From Chloroflexota bacterium (GTDB taxonomy: Bacteria; Chloroflexota; Chloroflexia; Thermomicrobiales; UBA6265), in the NCBI GenBank assembly GCA_023423795.1, contig JAFAEX010000309.1, positions 23,811 to 87,810 of the forward strand: DNA of 64,000 nucleotides, in the 5' to 3' direction. The notes under the pieces are model-generated. The model was not told where the DNA came from. It was given only the letters and a program-made list of their open reading frames with translations, and did not search any database. Shown piece by piece: positions 25,465 to 33,600 of the stretch; position 1 is the stretch's first letter; each line of letters opens with the position of its first letter. The position numbers and the translations under genes are program-made.

Positions 25465-27003
25465 TTAGCCGAGCGTGATGTCGGCGCACTCGCCGGACGG
25501 CTCGATGTCCGAGCGGCCGGCGTCGTACAGGATCTGCTGCTGCTGGCAGGCGACGTAGCGCATCGCCTGCATCGGGTCGGTGACCACGTCCGTCAGGTAG
25601 CCGTTCCAGGCTTCCTGCTGGACGGCCAGCAGCTCCGCGTAGGCCGGGTCGTGCCAGAAGTCGCGCGACCGGCTCAGCATGTACTTGTAGGCGCGGAAGT
25701 GCGGCTGCAGCGACTCGTAGTCCGGGTCGTCGAGCACCGCCTGGACGGCGGTGTTGCCGCCGCGCCGGGAGAACTCCAGCTGGGTCTCCGGCTGGTACCA
25801 GAACTTCATGTAGTCGATGGCGACCTGCATGTGGTCGTCGTCGTTGAAGGCGTTGAGCACCCACGGCTGGCCGCCGAGGGTGTAGACGCGCGACAGCTCG
25901 TCTTCGCCGTCCCGCTTGAAGCCCGGCGGCGGAACGATGATGGCCATTTCCGGGGTGACCGGCTTGGACGCGTCGGCGACGCCGCCGTCCGGCCCCATGT
26001 TGAGCATCTGCGGGCCGAGCGCCGACCACTGCAGGCAGGTGGCGACGGTGCCGGCGGTGAAGATGTCCACGCCGGCGGCGATGTCGAAGTTGGTCGCGCC
26101 CGGCGGGGCGTAGGCCACCATCGCATCCTTGTTCCGCTTGAGCGCGGCGGCGTTGGCCTCGGTGTCGAGGATGCCCTCGACCTGCCCGGTGGCCGGGTCC
26201 CAGACCTCGCCGCCGGTGGACCAGATGTACGGGTATTGGTAGCAGGAGACGAAGTCGTAGACCTTCGACCACTGCGAGCCGAAACCGTAGAGGCCCTCGT
26301 CGGGGCGGGTGAAGTGGGCGAGGATCCGCTCGTAGCGGTCCATGTCCACCGCTTCCCACTCGTCGTAGGTCTGCGGCAGGTCTTCGCCGTCGTTGGCCGC
26401 CATGTAGGCGTCGCGCTCCGCCTGGTCGGACATCAGGTCCTGGCGGACGAAGAGGGCGATGGTGTCACCCTCCTGCGGGAAGCCGTACAGGTTGTCGGAG
26501 CCGTCCGGGTAGATCCGGTAGGCCTGCTGCGCGGTCTCCGGGAACTCGATGTCGAGGTCCGGGTTCTCCGCGATGATGTCGTTGAGGCGGACGATCCAGC
26601 CCGGCTCGGCCAGCGCGCCCAGCCACTGGCTGTCGGAGATAATGATGTTGTATTCGGCCGACTGCGACTGCAGGCTCGTGGCGGCCTTCTGGAACAGCGA
26701 TTCGAACGGCGCCTCGTCGAAGGCGAAGTTCACGTCGTAGCCGTAGGTCTCCTTGGCGAACGGCTTGAACAGCTCCGTCGCCATGTCCACGCCGAGCCGG
26801 CTCGGCGGCCACCCGGCGATGCCGAGGATGGTCATGTCGATCGTCTTGCCGGCCAGCGGGCTGTCGCCCTGCGCGCTGGCGCGCAGCACCCGGGAGCGGC
26901 CGGGGCCGAAGTTGAGCGCCGAGACGGCCACGCCAGCGCCGGCGGCGGCCTTCAGCAGCGAACGCCGGCTGGCCCGGCGCCGAATCACCTCGTTCGGGGA
27001 CAC
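25465..27003 (-). CDS. ABC transporter extracellular substrate-binding protein, Tat-type signal
   Basis: 512-residue solute-binding protein (family 1, large type). The N-terminus has a twin-arginine signal, RRASRRSLLKAAAGAGVAVS, with cleavage near ASAQG, so it may be exported folded by Tat. The mature part contains NIIISDSQWLGALAEPGWIV, LYGFPQEGDTIALFVRQDLM, QTYDEWEAV and SRRGGNTAVQAVL, typical of sugar/glycerol-type binding proteins. GTG 27003 is preceded by AAAGGAGT. First gene of the operon; permeases, ATPases, isomerase and kinase follow. Substrate not determinable; a polyol or oligosaccharide is likely. Confidence 0.9.
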   Translation of the reverse strand: MSPNEVIRRRASRRSLLKAAAGAGVAVSALNFGPGRSRVLRASAQGDSPLAGKTIDMTILGIAGWPPSRLGVDMATELFKPFAKETYGYDVNFAFDEAPFESLFQKAATSLQSQSAEYNIIISDSQWLGALAEPGWIVRLNDIIAENPDLDIEFPETAQQAYRIYPDGSDNLYGFPQEGDTIALFVRQDLMSDQAERDAYMAANDGEDLPQTYDEWEAVDMDRYERILAHFTRPDEGLYGFGSQWSKVYDFVSCYQYPYIWSTGGEVWDPATGQVEGILDTEANAAALKRNKDAMVAYAPPGATNFDIAAGVDIFTAGTVATCLQWSALGPQMLNMGPDGGVADASKPVTPEMAIIVPPPGFKRDGEDELSRVYTLGGQPWVLNAFNDDDHMQVAIDYMKFWYQPETQLEFSRRGGNTAVQAVLDDPDYESLQPHFRAYKYMLSRSRDFWHDPAYAELLAVQQEAWNGYLTDVVTDPMQAMRYVACQQQQILYDAGRSDIEPSGECADITLG

Positions 27004-27252
27004 GCCTGACTCCTTTCCAGAGGGTCAGCCCGCGGGCGCTCCACCGCGCCCGTCTCCGCCGTCCGCGTTCGTCGCGGCCGGACCGGAACCAAGGAATGGG
27101 TTCCCGGGTGTCGTAGTTGCCCGGGACGCGAGGAGCCCCGCTGCCACATGGCGGCGGAAGCGGCAAGTGCGGGGGCGCAACCACAACGCGGTTGCGAGTC
27201 CGCCAATGCGTCGGCGTCAATGTTCCCTGCCGGTTGCCTCGACGGCGGGCAC

Positions 27253-27280
27253 CGTATCAGAGCGTTTTCGCGGGTGTCAA
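27253..27280 (-). promoter_or_regulatory. Candidate promoter for the ABC operon
   Basis: On the minus strand TTGACA (27280-27275) is followed after 16 bases by GATACG (27258-27253), a loose -10. It lies about 250 bases before the binding-protein start. The rest of the 314-base gap (27004-27317) shows no gene. Confidence 0.35.
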
Positions 27281-27317
27281 GCGTGTGGTGAACGCAATCG
27301 TGACGACAGCGTTGCGC

Positions 27318-28016
27318 TCAGCCGGAGAACACCGCCCGCCCGACGCGGACGTGGGTCGCGCCCTCGGCGATGGCCACCGCGAAATCGTCGCTCATTCCCA
27401 TCGAAAGCACGTCGAGCGCGGCCCCGGTGTCTTCGCGCAGGGCATCCCGCAGCGTTCGCAATCCGGCGAACACCGGCCGCACCTGCTCCGGATCGGGCAC
27501 GAGGGGAGCGATCGTCATTAGCCCGCGCAGGTCGAAGCCGGGGGAGGCGAGGAGGCGCGCCGCGAGGTCCGGCGCATCGTCCGGCGAACACCCCGCCTTC
27601 TGCGCTTCGCCGGCCACGTTGACCTGCAGCAGCACCGGAAGCCGGCGTCCCAGGCGGTCGGCCTCCTTCTCCAGCGCGTCGATCAGCGAGGGGCGGTCCA
27701 CCGACTCGATCACCGAGAAAAGCGCCGCGGCCTGCCGGGCCTTGTTCGATTGCAGTTGCCCGATCAGGTGCAGGTCGGCATCCGCCGGCAGCGGCTCGGC
27801 GTATTTCCGCAGCGAATCCTGCACCCGGTTCTCGCCGAAGTGGCGCAGCCCGAGGGCGTAGGCGGCGTCCACCGTCGCCCGGTCCACCGTCTTGGACACG
27901 GCCAACAGCGTCACCGACTCCGGGTCCCGGCCGGCGCGTTCCGCCGCTTCGGCGATCCGGCGGCGGACGGCATCGATGTGCGTGGCCAACGCGTCAGGCG
28001 CGATCGTCTCGGGCAT
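27318..28016 (-). CDS. yggS: YggS-family pyridoxal-phosphate homeostasis protein
   Basis: 232-residue PLP-binding protein (PLPBP/PipY family) that buffers PLP and affects amino acid pools. The PLP lysine is in SVTLLAVSKTVDRATV; other marks are FGENRVQDSLRKY, HLIGQLQSNKARQA, LQVNVAGEAQKAGC, GLMTIAP, LSMGMSDDFAVAIAEGATHV and RVGRAVFSG. ATG 28016 is preceded by GGAGAGGA. It lies 49 bases after pgeF; in many bacteria yggS and the laccase-domain gene are neighbours near the cell-division cluster. Confidence 0.93.
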   Translation of the reverse strand: MPETIAPDALATHIDAVRRRIAEAAERAGRDPESVTLLAVSKTVDRATVDAAYALGLRHFGENRVQDSLRKYAEPLPADADLHLIGQLQSNKARQAAALFSVIESVDRPSLIDALEKEADRLGRRLPVLLQVNVAGEAQKAGCSPDDAPDLAARLLASPGFDLRGLMTIAPLVPDPEQVRPVFAGLRTLRDALREDTGAALDVLSMGMSDDFAVAIAEGATHVRVGRAVFSG

Positions 28017-28065
28017 CGGTCCTCTCCTGCGGGGCGCATGGGCTGTATCCGTTTTCGATCTCCGG

Positions 28066-28887
28066 TCAATCGGCGGCGAGCGCGATGACGGCGGCAAAGC
28101 GGCCGGTCGTCGCACCCTGTCCGCGATGCGAGAACCAGCCCTCGCCGCAGCAGGTGCAGATCCCCGCCCGCTCGACGTACGCCGGAGCAACGCCCGCCCG
28201 CTCCAGCAGCAGCGCGTTCGCCGCCGCGAGGTCCAGCGCCGGCTGCCCGCTCGGGTGCACCGCAACCGCGATCTCCCCGCCGCGACCGCCTGTTTGCGAC
28301 CATTCGGCGATCACATCGCCGCCGACCGGATAGCAGCACGGCCCGATCGCCGGCCCGATCGCGGCGCGGATATCGGCCGGCCGGATGCCGAATTCCTCGT
28401 GCAGGGCGCGAACGGCGGCGCTTGCCACGTTGGCGACCGTTCCGCGCCAGCCCGCGTGGATCGCCGCCACCGCGCGGGCCCGGCCGTCCGGTCCGAGACC
28501 GACGAGCAGCAGCGGCAGGCAATCGGCGTGGAGCGAAAACAGCACCGGTCCCGGCTCGTTCGTCACCAGCGCGTCGCCCAGCCCGATCTTGCCGGAGCCC
28601 GGGCGCGAACCGATCCCGGCGTCGCCTGCCCGCGCGCGCAGCACCGTGTTTCCGTGAACCTGCCCCGGCGTGACGAGCCGGTTCGGATCGACGCCGATGG
28701 CGTGGCACCACGCCTGCCGGTTGACCCAGGCGTCGTCCTTGTCTCGGGGCGGGCTGTAGCCCACGTTGCCGTCGGCAACCCCCATTCCGGGCACGCAGCG
28801 CGTGTACCCGTGGACGACGCCCGGAATCGCCGCAAGCAGCGGGCTGCGGAAAACCGGCAGCGTGCGTGCCGGGGCCTGCGCGGTCAC
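28066..28887 (-). CDS. pgeF: Laccase-domain protein PgeF/YfiH
   Basis: 273-residue multicopper-polyphenol-oxidase-fold protein. Members are zinc-dependent purine nucleoside enzymes or peptidoglycan editing factors. Metal ligands appear in LVTPGQVHGNTV (His), LFSLHADCLPLLL (Cys) and VAAIHAGWRGTVANV (His). Late marks are ICTCCGEGWFSHR and GRFAAVIAL. The GTG start overlaps the stop of the upstream spermidine-synthase-like gene. Forms an operon with that gene and yggS. Confidence 0.9.
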   Translation of the reverse strand: MTAQAPARTLPVFRSPLLAAIPGVVHGYTRCVPGMGVADGNVGYSPPRDKDDAWVNRQAWCHAIGVDPNRLVTPGQVHGNTVLRARAGDAGIGSRPGSGKIGLGDALVTNEPGPVLFSLHADCLPLLLVGLGPDGRARAVAAIHAGWRGTVANVASAAVRALHEEFGIRPADIRAAIGPAIGPCCYPVGGDVIAEWSQTGGRGGEIAVAVHPSGQPALDLAAANALLLERAGVAPAYVERAGICTCCGEGWFSHRGQGATTGRFAAVIALAAD

Positions 28888-30530
28888 GATCCCGTCACCT
28901 CCCGCGCCGCGTCGAGGATGATCGAATCGACGACCTGCTCCACCGGCGCGTGGTCGTCGGTGAACACCACCGGCCCCGGCTCGACGATGCGCGGCGCGCC
29001 GAGCGGCGCCCGCGCCGCCACCTCGCGCATCGGCGAATCGACCGGGAACAACTCCGCCGCGCCGGCGATGTTCTCCAATGACGAGGGCGCGTCGGTGCCG
29101 ATCACGATCGTGTTCAGGTACCCATCGACGTCGATCGCGTAGACGTGGTCGAACGCCGCCCGCATCGTCGAGGCGATCGATTCCACCAACCGGTAATCCG
29201 TCACCGTGCGCCCGACGTTGACGACCGCCGCCCCGCCCGGCGACAGGTGGTCGGAGACTTCCTCGAAGAACTCCACCGAGGAAAGTTGGAACGGGATGTA
29301 CGGCTGCCGGTAGGCGTCGATCGCGATGAGATCATAGACGTGGTCGCTGGTCCGCAGCGCGTAGCGGCCGTCCTCAACGATCACGTTGACGTTCGGCAGG
29401 TCGCCCAACCCGAACCAGGTGTGCGCCACGTCGATGATGTCCGGGTCGATCTCGACGCCATCGATCGGGATCGGCCCAAACACGCGCGGGTCGCTCATCT
29501 GCCGGGCGCTGCTGCCGCCGGCCAGCCCAATCACCATAACCCGTTCGACATTGGCCGGCTGGAAACCGTCCACGACCAGCGGACCCAGCATCATCGCGTC
29601 CCACGGCCCGCCGGTGAGCAACCGGTCGGGGTCGTAGACGGAATGGACCGCGTGCCCCTCGTTGAGGATCAGCAGGTTCGCCCCATTCTCCTCGACGACC
29701 TGGATGTAGTTGTAGGCCGAGTCCCGCTCTTCGAGCAGGACGCCGCGCTCGGCCGGGCGCATGCCCGCCGGCGCGGCCGCCGCCGCCGCCGGCACCAGCA
29801 GCCCGAGCAGCACCGCCGCCAGCGCCATACCCGTGGAGCGCACCAGCAGCAACCCGACGACGGAGGGCACGAGCAGCGCCAGCGCCAGCACGAGATACGT
29901 CCGCGTGGTGCCCAGCGTCGGGATCAGCAGCAGGACCGGCAGGAAACTGCCGGCGATCGAGCCCAGCGTGGACAGCGCGTAGATATTGCCGGCCGTATTC
30001 CCGGCGCTGCCCACGTCGCGCACGTCGAGGCGGATCGCGTACGGGGTGACGAACCCCAGCAGCGTCACCGGCAACGCCATCAGCAGCAGCACGCCCACGA
30101 GCGCGCCGTAGAACGCCCCGACGTCGTAGCGGGCGAAGGCATCCAGCGAAGACATCAGGATCGGCCGCGCCACCACCGGGATCAATCCGATCAGCACGGC
30201 GGCAAAAGCCGTTACCGCGTACAGCACGAGCGGCGTCGGGCGCTTGTCGGCGACGCGCCCTCCTATCCAGTACCCGAAGGAGAGGAACGCCAGCGTGATG
30301 CCGATGATGGTCGCCCATATGAAGGTAGACGACCCGAAGTACGGGGCCACCAGCCGCGAGGTCGCGAGTTCCGCCCCGAGACTGGCGAACCCGCCGCAAA
30401 AGACGATGAGGCCGAGGAGCGGGGGACGGCGAACGACGGCGGGCGAAACCGGCGCCGCAATCGGCGCGTTTGTATCGGTGGCAGGGGACGGGGCGACCCG
30501 CCCGGAGCCGGTGGAGGCATTGGCCTGCAT
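28884..30530 (-). CDS. Membrane protein fused to a spermidine-synthase-like domain
   Basis: 548 residues. A polar N-terminus is followed by about eight membrane segments (for example LLGLIVFCGGFASLGAELAT, IIGITLAFLSFGYWIGG, LYAVTAFAAVLIGLIPVVA, VGVLLLMALPVTLLGF). The C-terminal half is a Rossmann methyltransferase-like domain: ERVMVIGLAGGSSARQM, IDGVEIDPDIIDVA, NVNVIVEDGRYALR, YDLIAIDAY and SPGGAAVVNVG. This matches the fused MFS/spermidine synthase family, whose true reaction is usually unknown; aminopropyl transfer should not be assumed. ATG 30530 has only a weak ribosome site. Followed without a gap by pgeF. Confidence 0.82.
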   Translation of the reverse strand: MQANASTGSGRVAPSPATDTNAPIAAPVSPAVVRRPPLLGLIVFCGGFASLGAELATSRLVAPYFGSSTFIWATIIGITLAFLSFGYWIGGRVADKRPTPLVLYAVTAFAAVLIGLIPVVARPILMSSLDAFARYDVGAFYGALVGVLLLMALPVTLLGFVTPYAIRLDVRDVGSAGNTAGNIYALSTLGSIAGSFLPVLLLIPTLGTTRTYLVLALALLVPSVVGLLLVRSTGMALAAVLLGLLVPAAAAAAPAGMRPAERGVLLEERDSAYNYIQVVEENGANLLILNEGHAVHSVYDPDRLLTGGPWDAMMLGPLVVDGFQPANVERVMVIGLAGGSSARQMSDPRVFGPIPIDGVEIDPDIIDVAHTWFGLGDLPNVNVIVEDGRYALRTSDHVYDLIAIDAYRQPYIPFQLSSVEFFEEVSDHLSPGGAAVVNVGRTVTDYRLVESIASTMRAAFDHVYAIDVDGYLNTIVIGTDAPSSLENIAGAAELFPVDSPMREVAARAPLGAPRIVEPGPVVFTDDHAPVEQVVDSIILDAAREVTGS

Positions 30531-30675
30531 GCGGTGAGGGATCCCTGTCGCGGAAAGCGGTCGGCGCCCCGCGGCGCGCCGCTTGAGTATAGCCGCCGCC
30601 CGTCCGCCCCTCGTGGCCGGGCCGGGTGCAGGACCGACGGGCCATCCCCCGTGACGTCCGTACGCCGTGAGCGGC

Positions 30676-30703
30676 TTGACATCCGGGGTCCGGTGTGTAG
30701 GCT
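30676..30703 (+). promoter_or_regulatory. Strong sigma-70-like promoter
   Basis: TTGACA (30676-30681), 16-base spacer, TAGGCT (30698-30703). A second TAGGCT at 30703-30708 is too far from the -35. It would give a leader of about 105 bases before the small secreted-protein gene at 30818. The same -10 hexamer recurs at 56511 before another secreted-protein gene. Confidence 0.65.
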
Positions 30704-30817
30704 AGGCTATGGCCGCAGACCCCGCGTTGGCCCAATCGCGCGAGGGAAGCGAGAGGGGCCTAACCGCTGCGCGTGGGTAGCGGCGGGGATGGATCCAGAG
30801 GGAAGGAGAATTCCGCG

Positions 30818-31108
30818 ATGCGCATGTTCGATCTGGTGGAGCTTCGGCGGGTCGCTGCCGGTTTGGCGGCGGCGGGTCTGCTCACCGCTTCGCTGGCCGG
30901 CGCGGCCGCGGCGCAGGATATCGAGACGGCGGCCGGCGGCAACGGCGGCGGCTCCAGCGCCGACGCCAGCGGCGGCGCGGTGACCATCGGCGACGTCGAT
31001 TCCGGCAACAGCAGCGGCGCCAGCATCGGCGCTGCCGCGATCGATTCGATCATGGTCGGCGGCGACGACATCGCCGCCAACGCGATCGCCGCGATCCTGG
31101 GCAGCTAG
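30818..31108 (+). CDS. Small secreted Gly/Ser/Ala-rich protein of unknown function
   Basis: 96 residues with a clear signal peptide: a basic start, hydrophobic VAAGLAAAGLLTASLAGAAA, cleavage near AAA-QD. The mature part, about 60 residues, is low complexity and acidic, with NGGGSSADASGG, GDVDSGNSSGASIG and a hydrophobic end AANAIAAILGS. No cysteines or known motif. AAGGAG lies just before ATG 30818. It has its own TTGACA/TAGGCT promoter and a perfect 15-bp terminator, so it looks like a highly expressed single-gene unit, perhaps a surface or cell-wall component. Function unknown. Confidence 0.75.
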   Translation: MRMFDLVELRRVAAGLAAAGLLTASLAGAAAAQDIETAAGGNGGGSSADASGGAVTIGDVDSGNSSGASIGAAAIDSIMVGGDDIAANAIAAILGS

Positions 31109-31128
31109 CCCGGCATCTCCGATCGTCC

Positions 31129-31166
31129 AGCGCCCCTCGCGACCCCGGTCGCGAGGGGCGCTTTTT
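31129..31166 (+). terminator. Rho-independent terminator
   Basis: AGCGCCCCTCGCGAC (31129-31143) and GTCGCGAGGGGCGCT (31148-31162) form a perfect 15-bp stem with loop CCCG, followed by five T (31162-31166). It lies 20 bases after the small secreted-protein stop. Confidence 0.93.
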
Positions 31167-31169
31167 CGT

Positions 31170-32245
31170 TCCCGCCAGCTTCGGCAATCCGGAACTCGGG
31201 CTATACCAGTTTCTACTGTCCAGTGATCATTATTGTTCGAGCAGTGCCCACATCGTCGGACGTATCCCGGCATGTCATCGGCGCGAACGTCGATCCCGGC
31301 AAGCTACCTCGACGGATCGCCGCGGACGAGACGATCCGGAACCACGGCCGGACAGGAGCATCCGAATCGACCGCGGCGGCTGCGCGAAACGTTCGTCGCC
31401 ACCGACATGCCCGATCCTGACGTCGCTCAAGGAGAGAGCCTGTTCTCGGAGACAACTGGCGTCGGCCAAACCGCCCTTTGACCGATCGCGCCTGCCGAAG
31501 CCCGTTAGCCAATCCTGCCAGCGCGCAGGAGCTTGCTCGACGCCGTACTCGCCACCGGTGCGCCTGGTGCGTTTTGCGGGCAATGCGGATTATCCGCATT
31601 GCGACGGCGATCGTGTGGTCGGCTCCTGCACGGTGAACCTCAACCGTTCCGGGTCCACGATGTCGTGGCCGTCGCCGACGATCGCTACGGTCTCAGTCGC
31701 GGCCCCCACCGACGGAGATCGCCGGCGGTTCTCCCTTCGTCGGTCCGACCGGTTTCGACGTACCCGCCCAGGCACGTCATGCGGCGTCCACGGAGCGTCG
31801 AACATCCATGTCCCTGCATCGCGGTCATGGCCTGGGGCCGTACGATCGCGACCTTCCGCTTACGACCCTTCAATCATCGGCCGGGTCCGGTACGTCGGTC
31901 CACGGCCGAGCCGGAGCGCATCGTGAACCGCGTATCGGCGGCCGGTGGCTCGTTCAGTTGCGACACATCATCCGAACTGGCCGATGCGGTGTAGAGAACA
32001 GTGGCGGAACCTCGATTGGCCGAGGCTCGACTGCGGAGCCCGCCATCGGGATCGTCCTGCCGACGATGAGGAGATCGCGCCGAATCACCCCGATGATTTC
32101 ACGCGATTTTCATCTTTATCAATCGTCTGACTCATGCACTTCCGTGCACGATCGACTTCAATGGCTTGACCGCTTCGCGATCGCGTGGGCGGGCGTGGTG
32201 GCAACCGCAGTCGGCCGCCGCGAGGGACACATAAAGGGGGATCCC
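31170..32245. other. 1.1-kb region without a convincing gene
   Basis: No frame here has a ribosome site, family motif or the strong third-position GC bias of neighbouring genes. Composition is visibly lower in GC, with AT-rich patches near 31200-31245 and 32090-32130. It holds a perfect dyad GCAATGCGGAT-T-ATCCGCATTGC (31580-31602). The AT-rich stretch near 32100 may be the promoter of the cysteine-rich protein gene. It could be a long regulatory leader, an RNA gene or a decayed gene; the sequence alone does not say. Confidence 0.5.
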
Positions 32246-33502
32246 GTGGATCAACGACGATTCGACGCGCTTGCGCGGAACCTGGCCGCCGCGGTTGACC
32301 GGCGGACCACGATCCGTGCCGCCATCGCCGGCGCCCTCGCCGCCGTCGCCGCCCGTGCCGGGGACGAGGCCGAGGCCGCGCCGGAGGCGGAGGCCTGTCG
32401 CAGGATCGGTTCCAAGTGCAACCGGAAGAAGCACAAGTGCTGCTTCGGTGGCCGTTGCAGCAAGAAGCGGTGCCGCTGCGCCCGCGGTCAAAAGCAATGC
32501 CGCCGGACCTGCATCCCGCAGGGCAACTGCTGCACCGACGCCGATTGCGGGGCGAACGCCCAATGCCTGGCCGATGGGACGTGCGCCCCGCTTCTGACCT
32601 GCACCGCCCCGTTGACGGTGTGCGGCACGGACTGTGTGGACACCCAGACCGACGAGGACCACTGCGGCGCCTGTGGTCAGCCGTGCGCCGACAACGAAAC
32701 CTGCCGCGACGGCGCCTGCTTGGTGCTCGTGACGCCGAGCGAGTTGAACGGTTGGACGAACCCCAAGCCGAAGGTGGCTTACGAGACGGTGGCATTCGAG
32801 GTAGGACCGGGGAATCCGCCTGTTGGTGACGGCAGCATCAGGTTCAAGCTGGTGGACAATTCGGACTCCCGCGCGTTGTTCAACAACGTGTCGTACGCCG
32901 GCTTGCGTCTGGACGAACTCGACGAACTGCGCTATGCAACGTATGTAACAAACGGTTCGGGCACTGGCGTTGTCGCGCCGGCGGTCAAATTGCCGTCCGT
33001 CAACGTGCCGAAGGTCGGCGGCGGAGTCCAGTTCGCCTCGTTCGTTTACGAGCCGCATTACGACACCCGTAGCACCGGATCGGGGATCGGGCCGTCCGTC
33101 GTGAATCTGGACGAATGGCAGGAATGGGACACCTTGGCCGGCACCGCGCGGTGGTGGGCAACCAAGGACATTCCGGACCCAACGAATCCAAGCGAGTTCA
33201 TCATGTGCAACCCGAACGGTGGCAACGCGAACACCGCTGCGTGCAACGGCAAGATCTACGTTTCCTGGGCCACGGTAATGACCGCGGCGCCGGATGCCGT
33301 GATCTCGCCGGGCATCGACAACGGTCTCCAGATCGAGACCGGGAGCGGGTCGCCGCAGGCCGACGGGTACGTGGATTACCTGAGGATCAACGGCACGACG
33401 TTCGACTTCGAGCCGGACGCGCAGAGCTCGGCCGGCAAGTCGGGCCGCAAGGCTTCGGGGCGCAGCGGGAAGACGCAGCGGCGCGGCAAGAACCGCCGCT
33501 AA
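32246..33502 (+). CDS. Secreted cysteine-rich protein with basic C-terminal tail
   Basis: 418 residues. The N-terminus (MDQRRFDALARNLAA then RRTTIRAAIAGALAAVAARA) has a twin-arginine-like signal as in many Thermomicrobia secreted proteins. Residues about 50-155 are cysteine-dense (CNRKKHKCCFGGRC, CRCARGQKQCRRTC, GNCCTDADCGANAQC, CGACGQPC), like disulfide-knotted extracellular modules. The rest is a beta-rich domain without a recognised family. The last 25 residues are very basic and Ser/Gly-rich. GTG 32246 follows AAAGGGGG at good spacing; upstream in-frame sequence is not coding-like. It ends in an 18-bp hairpin. Possibly wall- or matrix-associated; function unknown. Confidence 0.75.
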   Translation: MDQRRFDALARNLAAAVDRRTTIRAAIAGALAAVAARAGDEAEAAPEAEACRRIGSKCNRKKHKCCFGGRCSKKRCRCARGQKQCRRTCIPQGNCCTDADCGANAQCLADGTCAPLLTCTAPLTVCGTDCVDTQTDEDHCGACGQPCADNETCRDGACLVLVTPSELNGWTNPKPKVAYETVAFEVGPGNPPVGDGSIRFKLVDNSDSRALFNNVSYAGLRLDELDELRYATYVTNGSGTGVVAPAVKLPSVNVPKVGGGVQFASFVYEPHYDTRSTGSGIGPSVVNLDEWQEWDTLAGTARWWATKDIPDPTNPSEFIMCNPNGGNANTAACNGKIYVSWATVMTAAPDAVISPGIDNGLQIETGSGSPQADGYVDYLRINGTTFDFEPDAQSSAGKSGRKASGRSGKTQRRGKNRR

Positions 33503-33517
33503 ACGCATCCTCGCATG

Positions 33518-33557
33518 ACGGAAACCGGGCGGGCCATTCGGCCCGCCCGGTTTCCGT
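33518..33557. terminator. 18-bp hairpin between convergent genes
   Basis: The arms 33518-33535 and 33540-33557 are perfect reverse complements (core GAAACCGGGCGGGCC) around the loop ATTC, 16 bases after the cysteine-rich protein stop and 44 bases before the stop of the VWA gene. No T-run; may serve both strands. Confidence 0.75.
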
Positions 33558-33600
33558 TGCCGTCCGCTCCACAGGGTGCTCAAACGGTTGCTCGTCGCCC

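Noticed and set aside
24655..27009. 784-residue open frame on the plus strand
   Set aside because: Antisense to the binding-protein and permease genes; composition is Arg/Ala/Val/Gly-rich without any fold motif.
31580..31602. Dyad as part of a tRNA or known RNA gene
   Set aside because: No cloverleaf, T-loop consensus or other tRNA sign could be found around it.
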